Assembly (NCBI RefSeq): GCF_033807575.1
Contig: NC_084720.1
Location: 18,235,570-18,299,569, forward strand
Reading direction: 5' to 3'
DNA length: 64,000 bases
DNA from: Cydia pomonella
Lineage: Eukaryota; Arthropoda; Insecta; Lepidoptera; Tortricidae
This document shows, in pieces, positions 33,584-45,743 of the stretch. The position numbers and the translations under genes were made by a program. The number at the start of each line of letters is the position of its first letter. Positions within the stretch are counted from its first letter, which is position 1. Below the pieces are notes generated by a model. The model was not told the origin of the DNA. It ran no database searches and saw nothing but the letters and a program-made list of their open reading frames with translations.

Positions 33584-34600
33584 TTCATATCCCAATTGTT
33601 TCGATTGTCTTATTAAGTTACCTTTCCGCTTTCCACCTTTAGAGCTTCAAAAAACTCGATCCTTAAAGACTTATCTTTTCAAATATATGAATAATCTTTG
33701 TCATCAAATCGACAAATGTGAACTTCATACTCGATTAACTTAGTCACCCTCCACCGATAATTAAAATAATAACTAAGGACATCTGAAGGTTTTACATTGT
33801 TTGCTCATATCTTGCTAGACAATTTGTCTTGACACAGCTAAAAAATTGTTTTTCCATTCGATCGATAACAAGAACATTCTATGAATGAATAATTCTGCCT
33901 TATCAGCCAAACATTGGAATAAGCGATAATATTATTTAGTTTTTTGCTGATAATTTTGTTTCTATAAACATGAGGCGATGTTTGATAAATGTATTATTGT
34001 TACTAATATTCATAAATGCAAATGTGAGTTTGTTTTTTACTATGCAAATACTACATAACAAATATTCCGCACGGAAAAATATATATGTCGAAAATAAATC
34101 TAGCATATAATTTGCATATATAATATACATGAATATTCCCAAACAAAAAATGATCAGATAAAACTTGGATTCTCACTGTCAAAATAAACTAAAATTGCGG
34201 ATATCTTCAAAACGGTTAGAGTAATCGACTATCCACAAGAGACCTTTTTTGTAGAGTATTTAATTTCCTATACATATTGAAGTTTCTTTTGACCCACCCT
34301 AATGAATATAGACATTTCTATTCTCAAAGCTATTAATTTTATTGATAACTGTTCAATATTTATATTTATTACATAACTGACTTACATATTTTATATCAAT
34401 TATCCTTTACGTTAAATTAAACGAACATTTTTAATTGAGAGATGTTTTAATTTTGCAAATTCCACGAACCAATTGTTTATTACTGTGGTTTAATGGCTCA
34501 TTCAACACGAAGTGCGTGTTCTATTGGCCTTATAATTATTATGTAAACCACACGTTGTAAGCGGGACGCACAGTTTCGTTGACCCTTTCGTTGCGAAGTG
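33584..34600. other. Intergenic between the BEN paralogues
   Basis: AT-rich, free of the window's SINE and LINE families. The short minus-strand frame at 33,936-34,142 has no support. Confidence 0.5.
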
Positions 34601-34618
34601 TAAATACAATCTGAAGCG

Positions 34619-34793
34619 TTTATATACAGCTGTCTCTTTCGTACTCCCCCAATTCTTCATAAGCCAACAGATATCTCTAAAAATATTCAGTATTTCCTCT
34701 ATCTGGTGGTGAACAGTCGTACGTCGTTGAACAAAAGACAAAAATTTTACCATAAAGTATTTCTTTAGAGTTAAAGTTTAAAAATATAACTAA
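34619..34793 (+). promoter_or_regulatory. Core promoter and 5'-UTR exon of the BEN gene
   Basis: TATATA at 34,621-34,626 is preceded by 'aagcgttt'. An untranslated first exon probably ends at AAG|GTAGGT (donor at 34,794). The intron then runs to TTTTTAG directly before the ATG at 34,906. The minus-strand frame of 83 codons over 34,502-34,753 is most likely a chance frame on this promoter. Confidence 0.55.
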
Positions 34794-34905
34794 GGTAGGT
34801 TGTGAGGAAATTTTAATACTTATAAGTGTTATGTATAGCTTCACGGCATTAGCTAATGCCCTAAATACAATTTGTTATCATTAATGACTTACGATTTATT
34901 TTTAG

Positions 34906-36633
34906 ATGATTCCGAAAGACGTTAAGTATTATGTGATCGAATTGTCAGATGTTTCGTTGAAGATATTAGATAAATACGTTTGTATTCCCTTTTCCTGGAT
35001 GAAATACCGCGAGACATCAGATGGTGAAATTATAATTAAATATCCAATGGAAGAGAAATCAGTAACTAAAAGACGTGTTCAGAACAGAGAAGAATCTTCA
35101 GATGACTGGCCAATTTTTTCGGCAGAAATAAAACTTGGCACAAGTAAGTTTTGATTATTTATTCATTTTTTCAATTGGTATCTGGCATTTGCACGACACC
35201 ACCGCGTGCGTCAAAGCATGTACTAGTGAATCCGGGTCATGTATTCTGGGGACGACGTATTTGCCACCTCGATTGTTAGAGCTTAAATGAAATTATGCCA
35301 TAGTTTCGAATATAAAGTTTCGGTCACGCGTTATCACTTATTCTTATTATCATACAGTTCGATAAGAGGCCATTTATAAATTGCGCGGATATAAATAATG
35401 TTTATCTAGTTTAACTATATGTTGTAATTGACTTTCATTTTTACAGATTCCTACAACGAAGCGACTAATTACATTAAGATACTAAACAAAATATCGGAAC
35501 AAGAGATCAAAAAAATAGACGAAAGTATGTATAATTTTATTAAAATATTAGAAAGTTATTGATAAATAATAGAATTTAGAAAAATCATTTTTGTTACCGA
35601 TTACTGATAGAGTTTGATTTTAGGTGTACCATCAACATCGGGCCTAACTTCATTGAGTAATAAAACCTCAGAAGGACAAGAGTCGGTCGCTTCTAAAGAA
35701 TCCCAAGAGGAAACTAGAGTTAGAGATTCTCCGAATGCTAGAAGATATTTCACAAGACTGACAAGTAGGATGTCTTCGCCAGCTAATACTGTTAGTGTAG
35801 ATCAAACTGAGGAGAATGATTCTCCGGAAAGCAGCTGTAGTAAAGAGACTGTTTACAGCCAGAAAAAGAGCTCAGTGCAGAACTATGAGAAGTATACAGA
35901 GGAATTTATTCTACGAGAGGCTTTACGAGAGGTTTTGGGTGATGATTACAAAGAAATAGTAGGTACGCTCTATGTTGAATATTGCAAGCGCTATAAGCTG
36001 TTTAAAATGTTATGCCACGATACTCTTCAACACTGTAAGACGTTCAAGGAATTAAAGAAGATATCAGATGGTGATGATGGTCAGGAAGTGATTCCAAATA
36101 AGAAAAAGAAACTAACTTGGTCAGATGTACAAAATAATGATGATGATACGGATGTAACAGATGAAGATGATAACATTGAAAGTGAAAGTAATCCGTCAGA
36201 TAAAATTCGTGGTCAAGCGCGCAAGTTTATTTTGCCGCCAGAATATGATCCAGAGGACTCTAAATGGACCTTAAAGCACCGAGAGTACAAAGAAGGTCTC
36301 GTTGAATTAATACCAAAATCTCATATTTACGTGGACGCTGATAAACTGACCCAGTGCAAGAATATGGCCAGAGACAGTAAATCCTTGGCAAGGATGTTAC
36401 TGGTTGAGGTATTTCGCGAGAGCGCATTGAGTATATGCTCCCCTACTGGGAAAAAGGCTAATGCATTTACTGGAACAGGTATGAGGCCCGGACTCGACGA
36501 GCATGCAAGGAATGTTTTATTGAAATTCGTTGACCAGCAAACAGTTGCTCAAAAGTGGGTTCGTCGGGATAGAGCCATAATTTTGAACACTCTGCGCAAT
36601 AAAATGCAAGAAATGAGAGGGAAGTATGGTTAA
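34906..36633 (+). CDS. BEN-domain protein, 441 aa
   Basis: Exons 34,906-35,143, 35,447-35,524 and 35,624-36,633 join in frame (GTAAGT...ACAG and GTATGT...TTAG introns). Residues 1-105 are an N-terminal module (VKYYVIELSD, IPFSWMKY, DDWPIFSAEIKLG, then a helix). About 106-200 is a Ser/Thr/Glu-rich linker. About 200-250 is helical (EEFILREALREVLGDDY). An NLS-like NKKKKL lies at about 264-269 and an acidic DDDTDVTDEDD stretch at about 275-287. The C-terminal BEN domain spans about 331-410 (ELIPKSHIYVDADKL, SLARMLLVEVFRES, CSPTGKKANAF, RPGLDEHARNVLLKFV). BEN domains bind DNA or chromatin partners, usually in repression, so a nuclear role is expected. BEN proteins also occur in polydnaviruses and some large DNA viruses. 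No AATAAA is seen close downstream. No stop or shift breaks the gene. Confidence 0.88.
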
Positions 36634-37140
36634 GAAAAATTCTTTGTATTATCTAAAACAATGTGTCAAATGATTTTTAATGTAGTATATGATATATGAT
36701 TTCGTCTATTTTATTTAACCTGTTTTTACTAAAAACATAATGCTAAAGGGGGTCAATTGAACTAAAAGAAATTTAAGAATATTTTGTAGTAGGTATTAAT
36801 GAATAATAACAACTTATTTCCATATTGTGGTTCATATAAGGGTTCAATTGACCCTTTTCTCCCCTGTATTAGTTTTTATTATAGCTTATAATGAACTACA
36901 GGCGCATCTCAATCAGTACATAACATACCGACTGAAAGTAATCATGCGCATCATTTGTTTACGATAATATCTAGCGGAAAATTCCAAATCATTGACTTTA
37001 ATCACCTCTGCCCGCTCGTAAATGTATTTTATGCTTCATACCTTGTTGACTTACATGACATTGCGTCTAGTCGTTTGAGGACAAAATCGAAACAGTACAT
37101 TGTGACCATGAAACTGCTGCGCGTGGGATGAAAGAGACAG
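36634..37140. other. Intergenic with a small inverted repeat
   Basis: 'aaagggggtcaattgaac' at about 36,745 is answered in inverse by 'gttcaattgacccttttct' at about 36,842, giving a foldback of ~120 bp. This is the only repeat-like structure inside the gene block. No gene is seen. Confidence 0.45.
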
Positions 37141-37212
37141 CTATATGAAGCTTGTGCCCTTGAAAGATAGCGTGCGGTAATGAACTAAAACAAAATGTAT
37201 TCTACGCAAGCG

Positions 37213-37844
37213 ATGTTGACGCAGTATCGCCGGCAGTCGGCAAACATACAGACGCTTACGGCATCAAAGTTTGTGATCTGCGTGTCGAAATGTGTAAACG
37301 GTTCGGAAAAATTAGTAAGTATAGAATATATGTGATTAAGAATAAGAATTACGTCTTAGCTTAAGATTTTTTTTATTCTTTACATAACTTCCTAAGAGAA
37401 AACAACTTTTGCACATGCAGTTCTGCGCGTATTGTTTTGGCGCGAAATTTTCAAAAGTTTACTAATAAGAAATTCTACACAATTTCATAGATCAAAGTAA
37501 AGTTAACTTTTATTATTTTTCAGGGCCAGCTCTTTGACGTTTGCCAGTGCCAAATTGATATATTCTCAAGTATGGCTCCACCGTCAAGATCATCGTCGAG
37601 AAGAGTGAAGTCGTTCTCTAAAATCAAATCTGCGAAAGAGAGAGGGATGAAGAAAAAGTCAAACACCAAAAAAGAAATAGAAATTTGGAAAAAAATTGTT
37701 CTGTCTCTATATGAACGCAGACAAATTACAGCACGCTGTGGAGAATTGATAGCAAACATACAGCAAATGAGTATGCAATTAGCAGCAGCTACTGAGAATA
37801 TGACAAACATAGTAACTGAATATTTGAAGAACGAAAATGACTGA
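37213..37844 (+). CDS. Small helical protein, tandem pair member 1
   Basis: The main coding part starts at ATG 37,572 and ends at 37,844 (90 residues): an S/R/K-rich start (SRSSSRRVKSFSKIKSAK), then a predicted helix ending IVTEYLKNEND. An upstream exon (37,213-37,314, donor ATTA|GTAAGT, acceptor TTTTTCAG at 37,523) joins in phase 0 and keeps the frame open from an ATG at 37,213, which would add 50 residues. The start at 37,572 is favoured because the neighbour at 38,367 aligns from there and has stops upstream. TATATG at 37,142 and poly(A) signal at 37,896-37,901 frame the gene. No family recognised; the basic N-terminus could be nuclear. Confidence 0.65.
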
Positions 37845-37895
37845 TAATATTCTGCCAGGGCAAAAGGTTAACGAAGGTTCCTATCTGTAATCGTT

Positions 37896-37901
37896 AATAA
37901 A
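37896..37901 (+). terminator. Poly(A) signal of tandem gene 1
   Basis: AATAAA about 50 bp after the stop. Confidence 0.6.
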
Positions 37902-38021
37902 GGTCTTCTTCAACTTTATGCGTTTTATTTACATTCTGTATTTATTTTTTAATTGCATGTTTAGGCGGCGACTGATAAGTCAGAGTGTAAGCTATGCAAA
38001 TGAAACCAATTGCAGTATCAT

Positions 38022-38099
38022 ATGCAGTCGGGCGGTGGACAGTCGCTTACAGCATTAAATTTTGTTCTGTGTTTTTAATCAAGTGAACAGTTCAAAAAG
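38022..38099 (+). promoter_or_regulatory. 5'-UTR exon of tandem gene 2
   Basis: It aligns with the first exon of tandem gene 1: 'gcagtcgg', 'acag(a/t)cgcttac(g/a)gcat', 'aaa.ttttgt' and 'agttcaaaaag' before the donor GTCAGT at 38,100. A short upstream frame opens at ATG 38,022 but meets TAA after 18 codons, so here the exon is untranslated. Confidence 0.55.
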
Positions 38100-38366
38100 G
38101 TCAGTACGTAGATTGTGTAACTAAAAATAAAATAATTGTGTCTTTGTTTAAAGAAGATTTAATCGTTTTTTACATTTCTTCTCGCTGAATAAAACAAAAA
38201 TATAGTCAGTAGAATATAAATATATATGCTCTTTCTTCTGAAGAAAAACCAAATACGTAATATCAATTATTTTAATCCCAGTTAATTATATACAATGAAT
38301 TTTTGTAATTTTATAAGAACTGTTCAGTAAAATATCGTCTTCTATTTACTGTTTCAGTGAATAACA

Positions 38367-38597
38367 ATGGAACAATCGCCGAAATCATCGTGTGATCAGA
38401 ACTCATCATCTGTTGTTCTAAATGATGAAGCGAAGAAAGAAGCTATGGAGACAGTACTTACAATTTTTAACGAACTCGAACAGAGCTTAATAAGTATGGA
38501 AACGATTGTGTCTAGCCAAAGTGTCTCGAGGTTATCAATGATTTTCGAAAATATTCAGAACACAATAACCGAATACCTGAGAAACAAAGGAACTTAA
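38367..38597 (+). CDS. Small helical protein, tandem pair member 2
   Basis: Single coding exon of 76 residues, nine bases after an acceptor (GTTTCAG at 38,351-38,357). An in-frame TGA at 38,358-38,360 rules out an upstream start. It resembles its neighbour at both ends: a short Ser/Pro-rich start (QSPKSS) and a helix ending NIQNTITEYLRNKGT. The middle is acidic and helical, unlike the basic middle of member 1, so the pair has diverged in charge. Poly(A) signal AATAAA at 38,681-38,686. No family recognised. Confidence 0.68.
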   Translation: MEQSPKSSCDQNSSSVVLNDEAKKEAMETVLTIFNELEQSLISMETIVSSQSVSRLSMIFENIQNTITEYLRNKGT

Positions 38598-38680
38598 TTT
38601 GTGATAACTGATTACAAATATAAACCATTTTGTTTACCTTCTACTTATCTATTAATTCCTGCATCCTAACTTCAAATTTT

Positions 38681-38686
38681 AATAAA
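38681..38686 (+). terminator. Poly(A) signal of tandem gene 2
   Basis: AATAAA about 85 bp after the stop. It is the last gene signal before host repeats resume at about 39.17 kb. Confidence 0.6.
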
Positions 38687-39167
38687 TAGCGAGATAATTG
38701 CATCATGTTTTTGATGTCAGAGATACTTATGAACTTTTGTTATTTATTCGTACATATGACGGGGCGTCTATACATACTCTAGTGAATTATAATAAGGCCT
38801 AAATAACGTGTAAGGCACATACAAAGATGTAATTAGTAATTAATAAATTTATAAATGTTACAGCTTTCGTAATAGTGAATAAAAGTAATGAACAAAATTT
38901 ACTAGCTGAGTATAATTTAAGTATTGTAAACTTCTTCACTGTCTATAAGAGTTAATGTTCCTAAATTTTGGCTTCGAAAAACTTCCTTGATATACATGGG
39001 ACCGTAATTTTAACTTGTTTTTCATGTTTGAAGATAACAAATGCCATATATTTTTCCCCTAATATTCCAAATTATGTTCTTTCTACATTACACAATTAGT
39101 TAAAAAATACACAAAAATAATCCTGGATTATTCTAATAGTTTTTTCATAGTTTATAGTAAAATATGT
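38687..39167. other. Right flank of the BEN gene block
   Basis: AT-rich; no gene or known repeat. If the block is an insertion, its right junction should lie here. Confidence 0.4.
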
Positions 39168-39303
39168 GACCGCAGCCGGCAAAACGTCCCATTTTTGGCG
39201 CTTGCCATAAGGACGCCTTGACAGCTTATTCGTATAAAGATACAAGCAAATCTCGTCTTTATGGTAAGCGATAGTGGGTCATTTTTCTGGCCTCGGTCAC
39301 ACA
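39168..39303. repeat. Foldback MITE, family J, copy 1
   Basis: 'gtgaccgcagccggcaaaac' and 'gcgcttgccataaggacg' at the left pair with 'tttatggtaagcgatagtgg' and 'ggcctcggtcaca' at the right. Sister at 49,948-50,091. Confidence 0.7.
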
Positions 39304-39969
39304 TAATGTTCCTAAGACCATAAAAGTAAATATATTACTTTTAAGCCTTTATAAGGCAGAGGGAATATATTTCCCACAAAGGATTAAACCATTAAAAAAA
39401 AACCACGCATAAAAAAAAACATTAAAGTTATCATTTTTGGAATTCTGTTTGAGCCTTTTTATTTCATTCGTAGTATGATTATCTTTTATTTAATTTCCCA
39501 ACTGTAGGATCATTAACCAATTAGATTTGTTGACAGCTTGTCGTAGTTCACTCACAACTTCATCGAAAGTAATTTCCTTACAAATTTGGCATTATTTTAA
39601 TGTGACAAAGTAGTAAAGTCTTACTCGGAAATGTACAATAAATTAGTTGATACGTGATGCGATGCGTGCGCAGGGGATTTATTCAGCATTAAAATTATAA
39701 AAGTACCTTTGTTAAGCTTTAATTATGCTATCAAGTTTGTTTCACTAATTTACATTAACGATTAAAGGGTTTTTCGTAAAATGGATTATAAGGACGTAAT
39801 GGACGTTTATAACTCAAGTTTTTTTTTTTAAGAATCTTTATAATCACAATGTTGTTTGTAATGTATGGAATAAAAAAAAAATGTGTATCTCATTGTGTAA
39901 ATGTGGCTAGATAGATGATGTCTCATATGTGATGTGATGTGTGTGTGATGATAGATGATGTGTGATAGA
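39304..39969. other. Intergenic, nothing recognised
   Basis: Includes low-complexity 'tgatgtgtgtgtgatgatag' near 39,935. No gene. Confidence 0.4.
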
Positions 39970-40380
39970 GTCAGCTCCTGGTAGCGGAAAGAAAGGTGTT
40001 ACGGAAGATCCTGGGACCTATCAAAAGAGATGACGGCACCTGGAGGATCCGTAAGAATGCCGAAATCGAGGAGTTAGTGGCCGAACCCAATATCATCGGC
40101 GAAACGAAATGCCACAGACTTCGCTGGTTCGGCCATTTACTGAGGATGGGTGAGGATCGAGGTGTTAAGAGAGCTTATTTGGGACAACCGACTGGTCGCC
40201 GTCCAGTGGGTCGGCCCAGATACCGCTGGAGCGACAGTGTACAGGCGGATCTGTGCCAACTCAAAGCCGACAACTGGCAGGAAGTGGCACAGGATCGGGA
40301 CAGGTGGCGTTCTCTCGTTTTGGAGGCCAAGACCCTCTTTGGATCACTGCGCCACGATAGTTAGTTAGTTAGTTAGTTAG
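39970..40380 (+). pseudogene. RTE-like LINE C-terminus, best copy
   Basis: The frame is open from about 39,970 (LLVAERKVLRKILGPIKRDD) through LRWFGHLLRMGEDRGVKRAY, GRRPVGRPRYRWSDSVQADL and RWRSLVLEAKTLFGSLRHDS to the stop TAG. A (TTAG)n tail follows at 40,360-40,380. Short tandem tails of this kind are typical of RTE-clade elements. It is 5'-truncated, without RT catalytic motifs. Related fragments lie at 18.5, 23.9 and 26.3 kb. Confidence 0.8.
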
Positions 40381-42939
40381 ATGATGTCTCATTAAACAAA
40401 TATTTAAATACAAAACTTCCGCGACGAACATGTACCTAGTGAGTGACTCGTATTAATACCAGAGTCACTCATGTTTTATGAGATGACAATTGCACGACAT
40501 GTTTCACTTAATTTTGATTTTTAACTTAAAAAGTGAGTGACCCGTTTCAGATTTAAAAAGTGTTGAGCGACATTTCAGAATACAGGTGGCTATAGATTAC
40601 AATGTGAAACGCTCAGTGAATTTCAATATAAATAACCGGCCAAGAGCATGTCGGGCCACGCTCAGTGTAGGGTTCCGTAGTTACTCTTCCGTCACAATAA
40701 GCTAAACTGGAGCTTAAAGTATATAGTATAGTCAAGTTAAGAAAAAGTATGGAAGTAAGTCGTGTAGTCGTGCTTTTTTTGGATTTGTTAGATGGCGTAA
40801 CTAGATTGTTTCCCCCGAGTTGCACCGTTTCTATTATGTACGGAAGACCGTTAAATTTTAGGTATAAACTATAAAGTGCCGTAATTTTGGAGTAAATTAA
40901 AAGCTATTAGGTTCAAGCTAAGTAGTGTATAGAGAACACCCTGGTGCATAGTATATCTTAATTAAAAAGATGTGCAATGTATGATACCCTAAAAAAATTT
41001 TTTTTTTCGATTGCGGCTCGAGGATAAGTCAGTCGGTTGGTGCAATCTCAAGTTAAGCTTTTTAAAGCATTATAAACATTCAGTTAACTTTGCACGCCTG
41101 GGCAAATTATGGAACATGTATTTTTAATTATTTTGTACATTGTGCTTCGGGGGAAATTAAGAGAGACGTGAAAATTTTAAAAACGGTACTTATCTAAAGA
41201 CACTACATTTGCACTAAATAAAAAATAGATTTTTTTTACCGGAAGTTTGTCAAAAAGTAAATAGAATTAATCGCTACGAACTGCAAGCGAAGGTGGTTGG
41301 CAGCACGCGGCGCGGGGCGCGCGGGGCGGGGAGATAGCGCAGCGCGCAGCTAGGGTTTGCAATATCCGACAATTTTTCGGATCCGGATACATAGAAATAG
41401 GATATCAAGAACGACTGTCAAACTTCAAAAGTGCGACCAAAAATGAAATGCAAGTTTGTGCGTAAATTGTCTATGTGAGATCAAAAATAGTGATGTCATG
41501 TTACAACATATTAATAATCTATCGGTGTTTGACTGCTTTATCGACTACTTATTCAAATGTGTTTGATTGTATAAAAAAATGTTATACGAGTAGGTATGAA
41601 GTCGCTTCCCTTATGGTCATATAGGGCCCAAAAGGTGCCTTTGATGAAACCAGCATCATATTTTAGTATGTTGTTAAGCATGTTATTCTGACTAAAAAAC
41701 CATCGGGAGACAGTTTCTAACGTGGTTAAGTCACCAGTTATGACGTCATCAAAATGGCCGGTGCCGTGTTCAGAATATTGCGTATACCACAGCAAGTATA
41801 TCACATGTAAGCTTGTGTGGGGTGTCATAAAAAGCAAAATTAAATGCGCTACAATATCGTTTATACATTTGATCTTGTAAATACCATAGTTTGCGAGAAA
41901 TTTTAAGTTTTATTTAAATTTTCCCGAAAAAAAATCCGTTTTTTGTTTTCATCAACTTTACTAGTAACTTTACAGGAAGACATTATATCAAGATATGAAT
42001 GCTACATTAATAAGCTATAAAATTCCATTATAATTTTGAAAATCGGTTTATAAACAAGCAAATTACACTATTTTTGTTCCATACCGGATGACACCACCAA
42101 GAGTCGGATGGCTGTTTCAATACAATTTGCAAGGCAAATGATGTTTAAGTAAAGGTAACTTGCTGAACGATATTTATAGTAAAGTAATATTTTCGATAAA
42201 AGTATTATTATCAAAATTAAGAATACTGAGATCGTTTTATTGTAATTTACTCCGGCTCTAGCTAATTAAAGTTACACACTAATTAAACAAAAATATTTAT
42301 TTTTTTACGTATTATTTTGTCCCAGAGCATGCACCTTCGCATGCGCAAAGCATAGTGTATTTAAATCCGTGTTATACTCACCCACACCCTGTACAGCGTT
42401 CTTTGCACTTGCAAGACAATAGCTCCTTGCAGAGGTGTACGCTGGTCCATCATTTTTCTTTCGCCAAGCCTAGTTGCAAGAATCTAGCATTTGTGGGTCG
42501 CTATTCAGGTAAATTGGTCCCAATGTGGGTCTGTTAAGCCCTTTTTATATGCTGTAGGAGAGCATCCTGTTGAAGGAATATACTCGATCGCTCTGGTTTT
42601 TCCTAAACAAGATCCTCCTCGCAGTATTTACATTACCTATTTGTGTCCCTACTGGGAAGTTATATGTAGGGTTTGCAATTAGAATATTGTGATATTCTAA
42701 TTATTCGAATATCCACCAAAATAAATATCCGAATAAACTGATTTAGATAACACAGAAATAACGTTTTTAACTATGTTTTAATACAATGATATCACCCCAA
42801 CTAATTTTAAATGATTACTTGATTACTATAATAGCTAACATAATGTTATCTCTAAAACCGTACTTAATAAGGAGGGTTTATATCTGGATTAGCTGGTGCA
42901 TAGTTGGAAATATATCCAATGCCTCACCTCGTGTTCATT

Positions 42940-43720
42940 CGTCATGAAATACTAACTATGAAGTGACCCAAAAAGAATCTTGGCCTTTGACACAAGAACA
43001 ACGTCACTCTGCTCTATTCTGCACCACTCCACGCTAGTTGGATACTCCGAGGGCGTTTTAGGGCTACATCGCTCCTGTGGTATATCTTTTCACAGCCCGA
43101 TTCTCTCCCGTCCACTCCAAGTGACCAAGCCTGCGAAGTCGTGCGGCTATAATCTCGCTAATTATATTGGGTGCCGCAACTAGCTACTCTAGCTCCCTAT
43201 TTTTCCTACGCTTTCATCTTCTCTATCTTCATCTCTGATAGGTCCCAGAATATTCCGCCAGAATTTCGTCTTCTTCACTAAGAACTTGTTCTTTTTTTTC
43301 TGATTTAGAGTCCAAGTGTAATACTTACCGATGTCATTCATCAAAATCTAATTATTGTCTTATAGACTTGAATCATGGACAGTCTACTGATCAGCTTGGA
43401 CACTAGAACTCGGCGAAGCGCTGCTGAGCATCTTAGGGCATTTTGGATTTGAACATCTATCTCCTCTTCGCGATTACTTTAGGTAGGTCTTTTCTTTTCG
43501 ATCTGCGGTGGCAGCATGGTTCTATTTTTATCACTTGTCACTATGCCCTTCATGACAAATGATAAAGAGCCGACCATCTTAGCCCTATTCATTTGGAGAT
43601 ATTCTAGTGGTTGATTATCAGACCAATTTTCTCTCCTTCCTACTCTACTATCCTAGCCTTGGCCTTCAGGTTGCTTTTGTTTTGAGCCTATAGCCCCAAG
43701 TCATCAGGATATCCAATGAT
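42940..43720 (-). pseudogene. Degenerate LINE-like stretch inside the composite element
   Basis: The GC content and phrasing ('gtgaccaagcctgcgaagtc', 'ataggtcccagaatattccg') look like reverse-oriented LINE coding sequence, but no frame survives. The call rests on texture only. Confidence 0.3.
43513..43595. repeat. Foldback MITE, family I
   Basis: 'atttttatcacttgtcact' against 'tgacaaatgataaagagcc'. Related to 10.2 and 50.1 kb. Confidence 0.6.
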
Positions 43721-44134
43721 CTAATGTTTGCATTAAGCAACATTCGCATTAATTGTATAAAGTTACTGCGTGACATGATGTACCTATCAAAATTGATGTG
43801 CTGTTAGTATTTGAATTGATTAAATATAATATGAAAATTATTCATAAATTTCATTAGAAAATTGTTCCCGTTATAGGTCAATAACCATATTTAACGGATC
43901 CGTAATATCCGGATCTTATGACCCGATATCCGAGACAGTTTGTTTGACACTTTAGACGGGCAACGAGCACAAATCTTTCTTCTGGCATTAAAACGGAACT
44001 ATTGTTTTCAACAATCATTGAGTGAACTAAGTAGTCTAACGTTTTCGTAAGTATATGGAAAAACGCGATTTTTCGAATTTAACAAACATTGAGTGTACCT
44101 GTATTTAATTTGTTGACTGTCTGTCTGCATACTC

Positions 44135-44394
44135 GACGACCGGTTTGGCCTAGTGGGTAGTGACCCTGCCTACGAAGCTGATGGTCCCGGGTTCAAATCC
44201 TGGTAAGGGCATTTATTCGTGTGATGAGCATGGATATTTGTTCCTGAGTCATGGGTGTTTTCTATGTATTTAAGTGTTTATAAATATTTATATATTATAT
44301 ATATCGTTGTCTAAGTACCCTCAACACAAGCCTTATTGAGCTTACTGTGGGACTTAGTCAATTTGTGTAATAATGTCCTATAATATTTATTTAT
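44135..44394 (+). repeat. SINE-A copy, full length
   Basis: Intact head with both boxes, body, and a (TTTA/TTA)n tail. Among the least diverged copies. Confidence 0.88.
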
Positions 44395-45688
44395 TATTAT
44401 TATTTATTATACTCAGAAACCCTACTATTTTTGCAGTACATGCCACTACTCGTGCCTCAAGAGCCGTGCTTCGTCGGTGCATCTACGCGCGTTCCTTCTC
44501 TTGCCACTAATCACGCGCTTGTCGCTTCTGTGTATTTATTGCTCTACGTTTTTGGTACTTGATTACAAAACTGCATGTTCCGTATAAAAATGCCAATTTT
44601 TTATGGGGTGCGAATGTAAACAAAATCAAATGAATATGATTGCATCAATTTCCAATAGTATTAAAATTTCCCCCGAAGTACAACGACAGTAAAACATGAA
44701 AAACTACTTTCCGGGTGTCGCACCATGGTGCGAATTTGACATTGGATTTAGATATTTTTTCTAATTATTTACTCAATTTGCACCGAGTACATTACTTTCC
44801 CCAGACCCGCAATGGCCAAAATAGATTTTTTTTAATGTTGTTTTTTTTTTACCTGTTCCGTAGCTTAAATTAACATAAATAACACGTGCGAATTTAGATA
44901 TAAGTGTTGTAAAACGTACGCCAAATTACACCGAGTACACCTTTTTTCTCTTCTTAGTTATAACCATTACATTATTTTCAGCCGATTTCACCCCTTTCCG
45001 GGGGGGTCACCCCCCCGGGGGTGAATTTAGTAACGATTGTATAAAGTTCGATTTTTAGCCCATACAAAACAATCCGTAGTGATTTTATTAGTCCTTAGAA
45101 TTAGTTCCTGACTTTAGTGAAATTTGAGTTAATTTGACCGTACTAATAGTAAATTGTTAACCAAGGGATGACACGGTACCTTTCACCCGAGTTAAACAAA
45201 TAGGCAAATTTGCATAATTAGTACCTAATTAAAGTAAGTCTTTTCACTATGAAGGGAAAACTTTTTGCGATAACTCAAAAACAGCTAAACTGATCATGTC
45301 CGCTATAGTTTTCATTTAATGTCTTTCTTAAGCTCTACTTTCACGATTTATTTCATATTTTTTAGACCTATGGTTCAAAAGTTAGAGGGGGGGGGGACAC
45401 ATTTTTTTTTTCTTTCGGAGCGATTATCTCCGAATATATTCACTTTATCAAAAAATGTTTCTTGAAAACCCCTATTAGTTTTGAAAGACCTTTCCAACGA
45501 TACTCCACACTCCACACTCTAGGGTTTAAGCGAAAAAAAAAATTCACCCCCACTTTACGTGTAGGGGAGGTACCCTAAAAAAAATTAAATTTTTAGATTT
45601 TATTGTACGACTTTGTCGGTTTTATTGATTTATATATCCATGCCAAATTTCAGCTTTCTAGCACTAACGACCACAGAGCAAAGCCTCG

Positions 45689-45689
<1 letters not shown>

Positions 45690-45743
<54 letters not shown>

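Noticed and set aside
34502..34753. 83-codon minus-strand frame starting with ATG
   Set aside because: It lies over the promoter and 5'-UTR of the BEN gene on the other strand and has no motif or splice partner.
41280..41345. GC-rich patch resembling a CpG island
   Set aside because: Very short, inside a repeat composite, with no transcript or gene start nearby.
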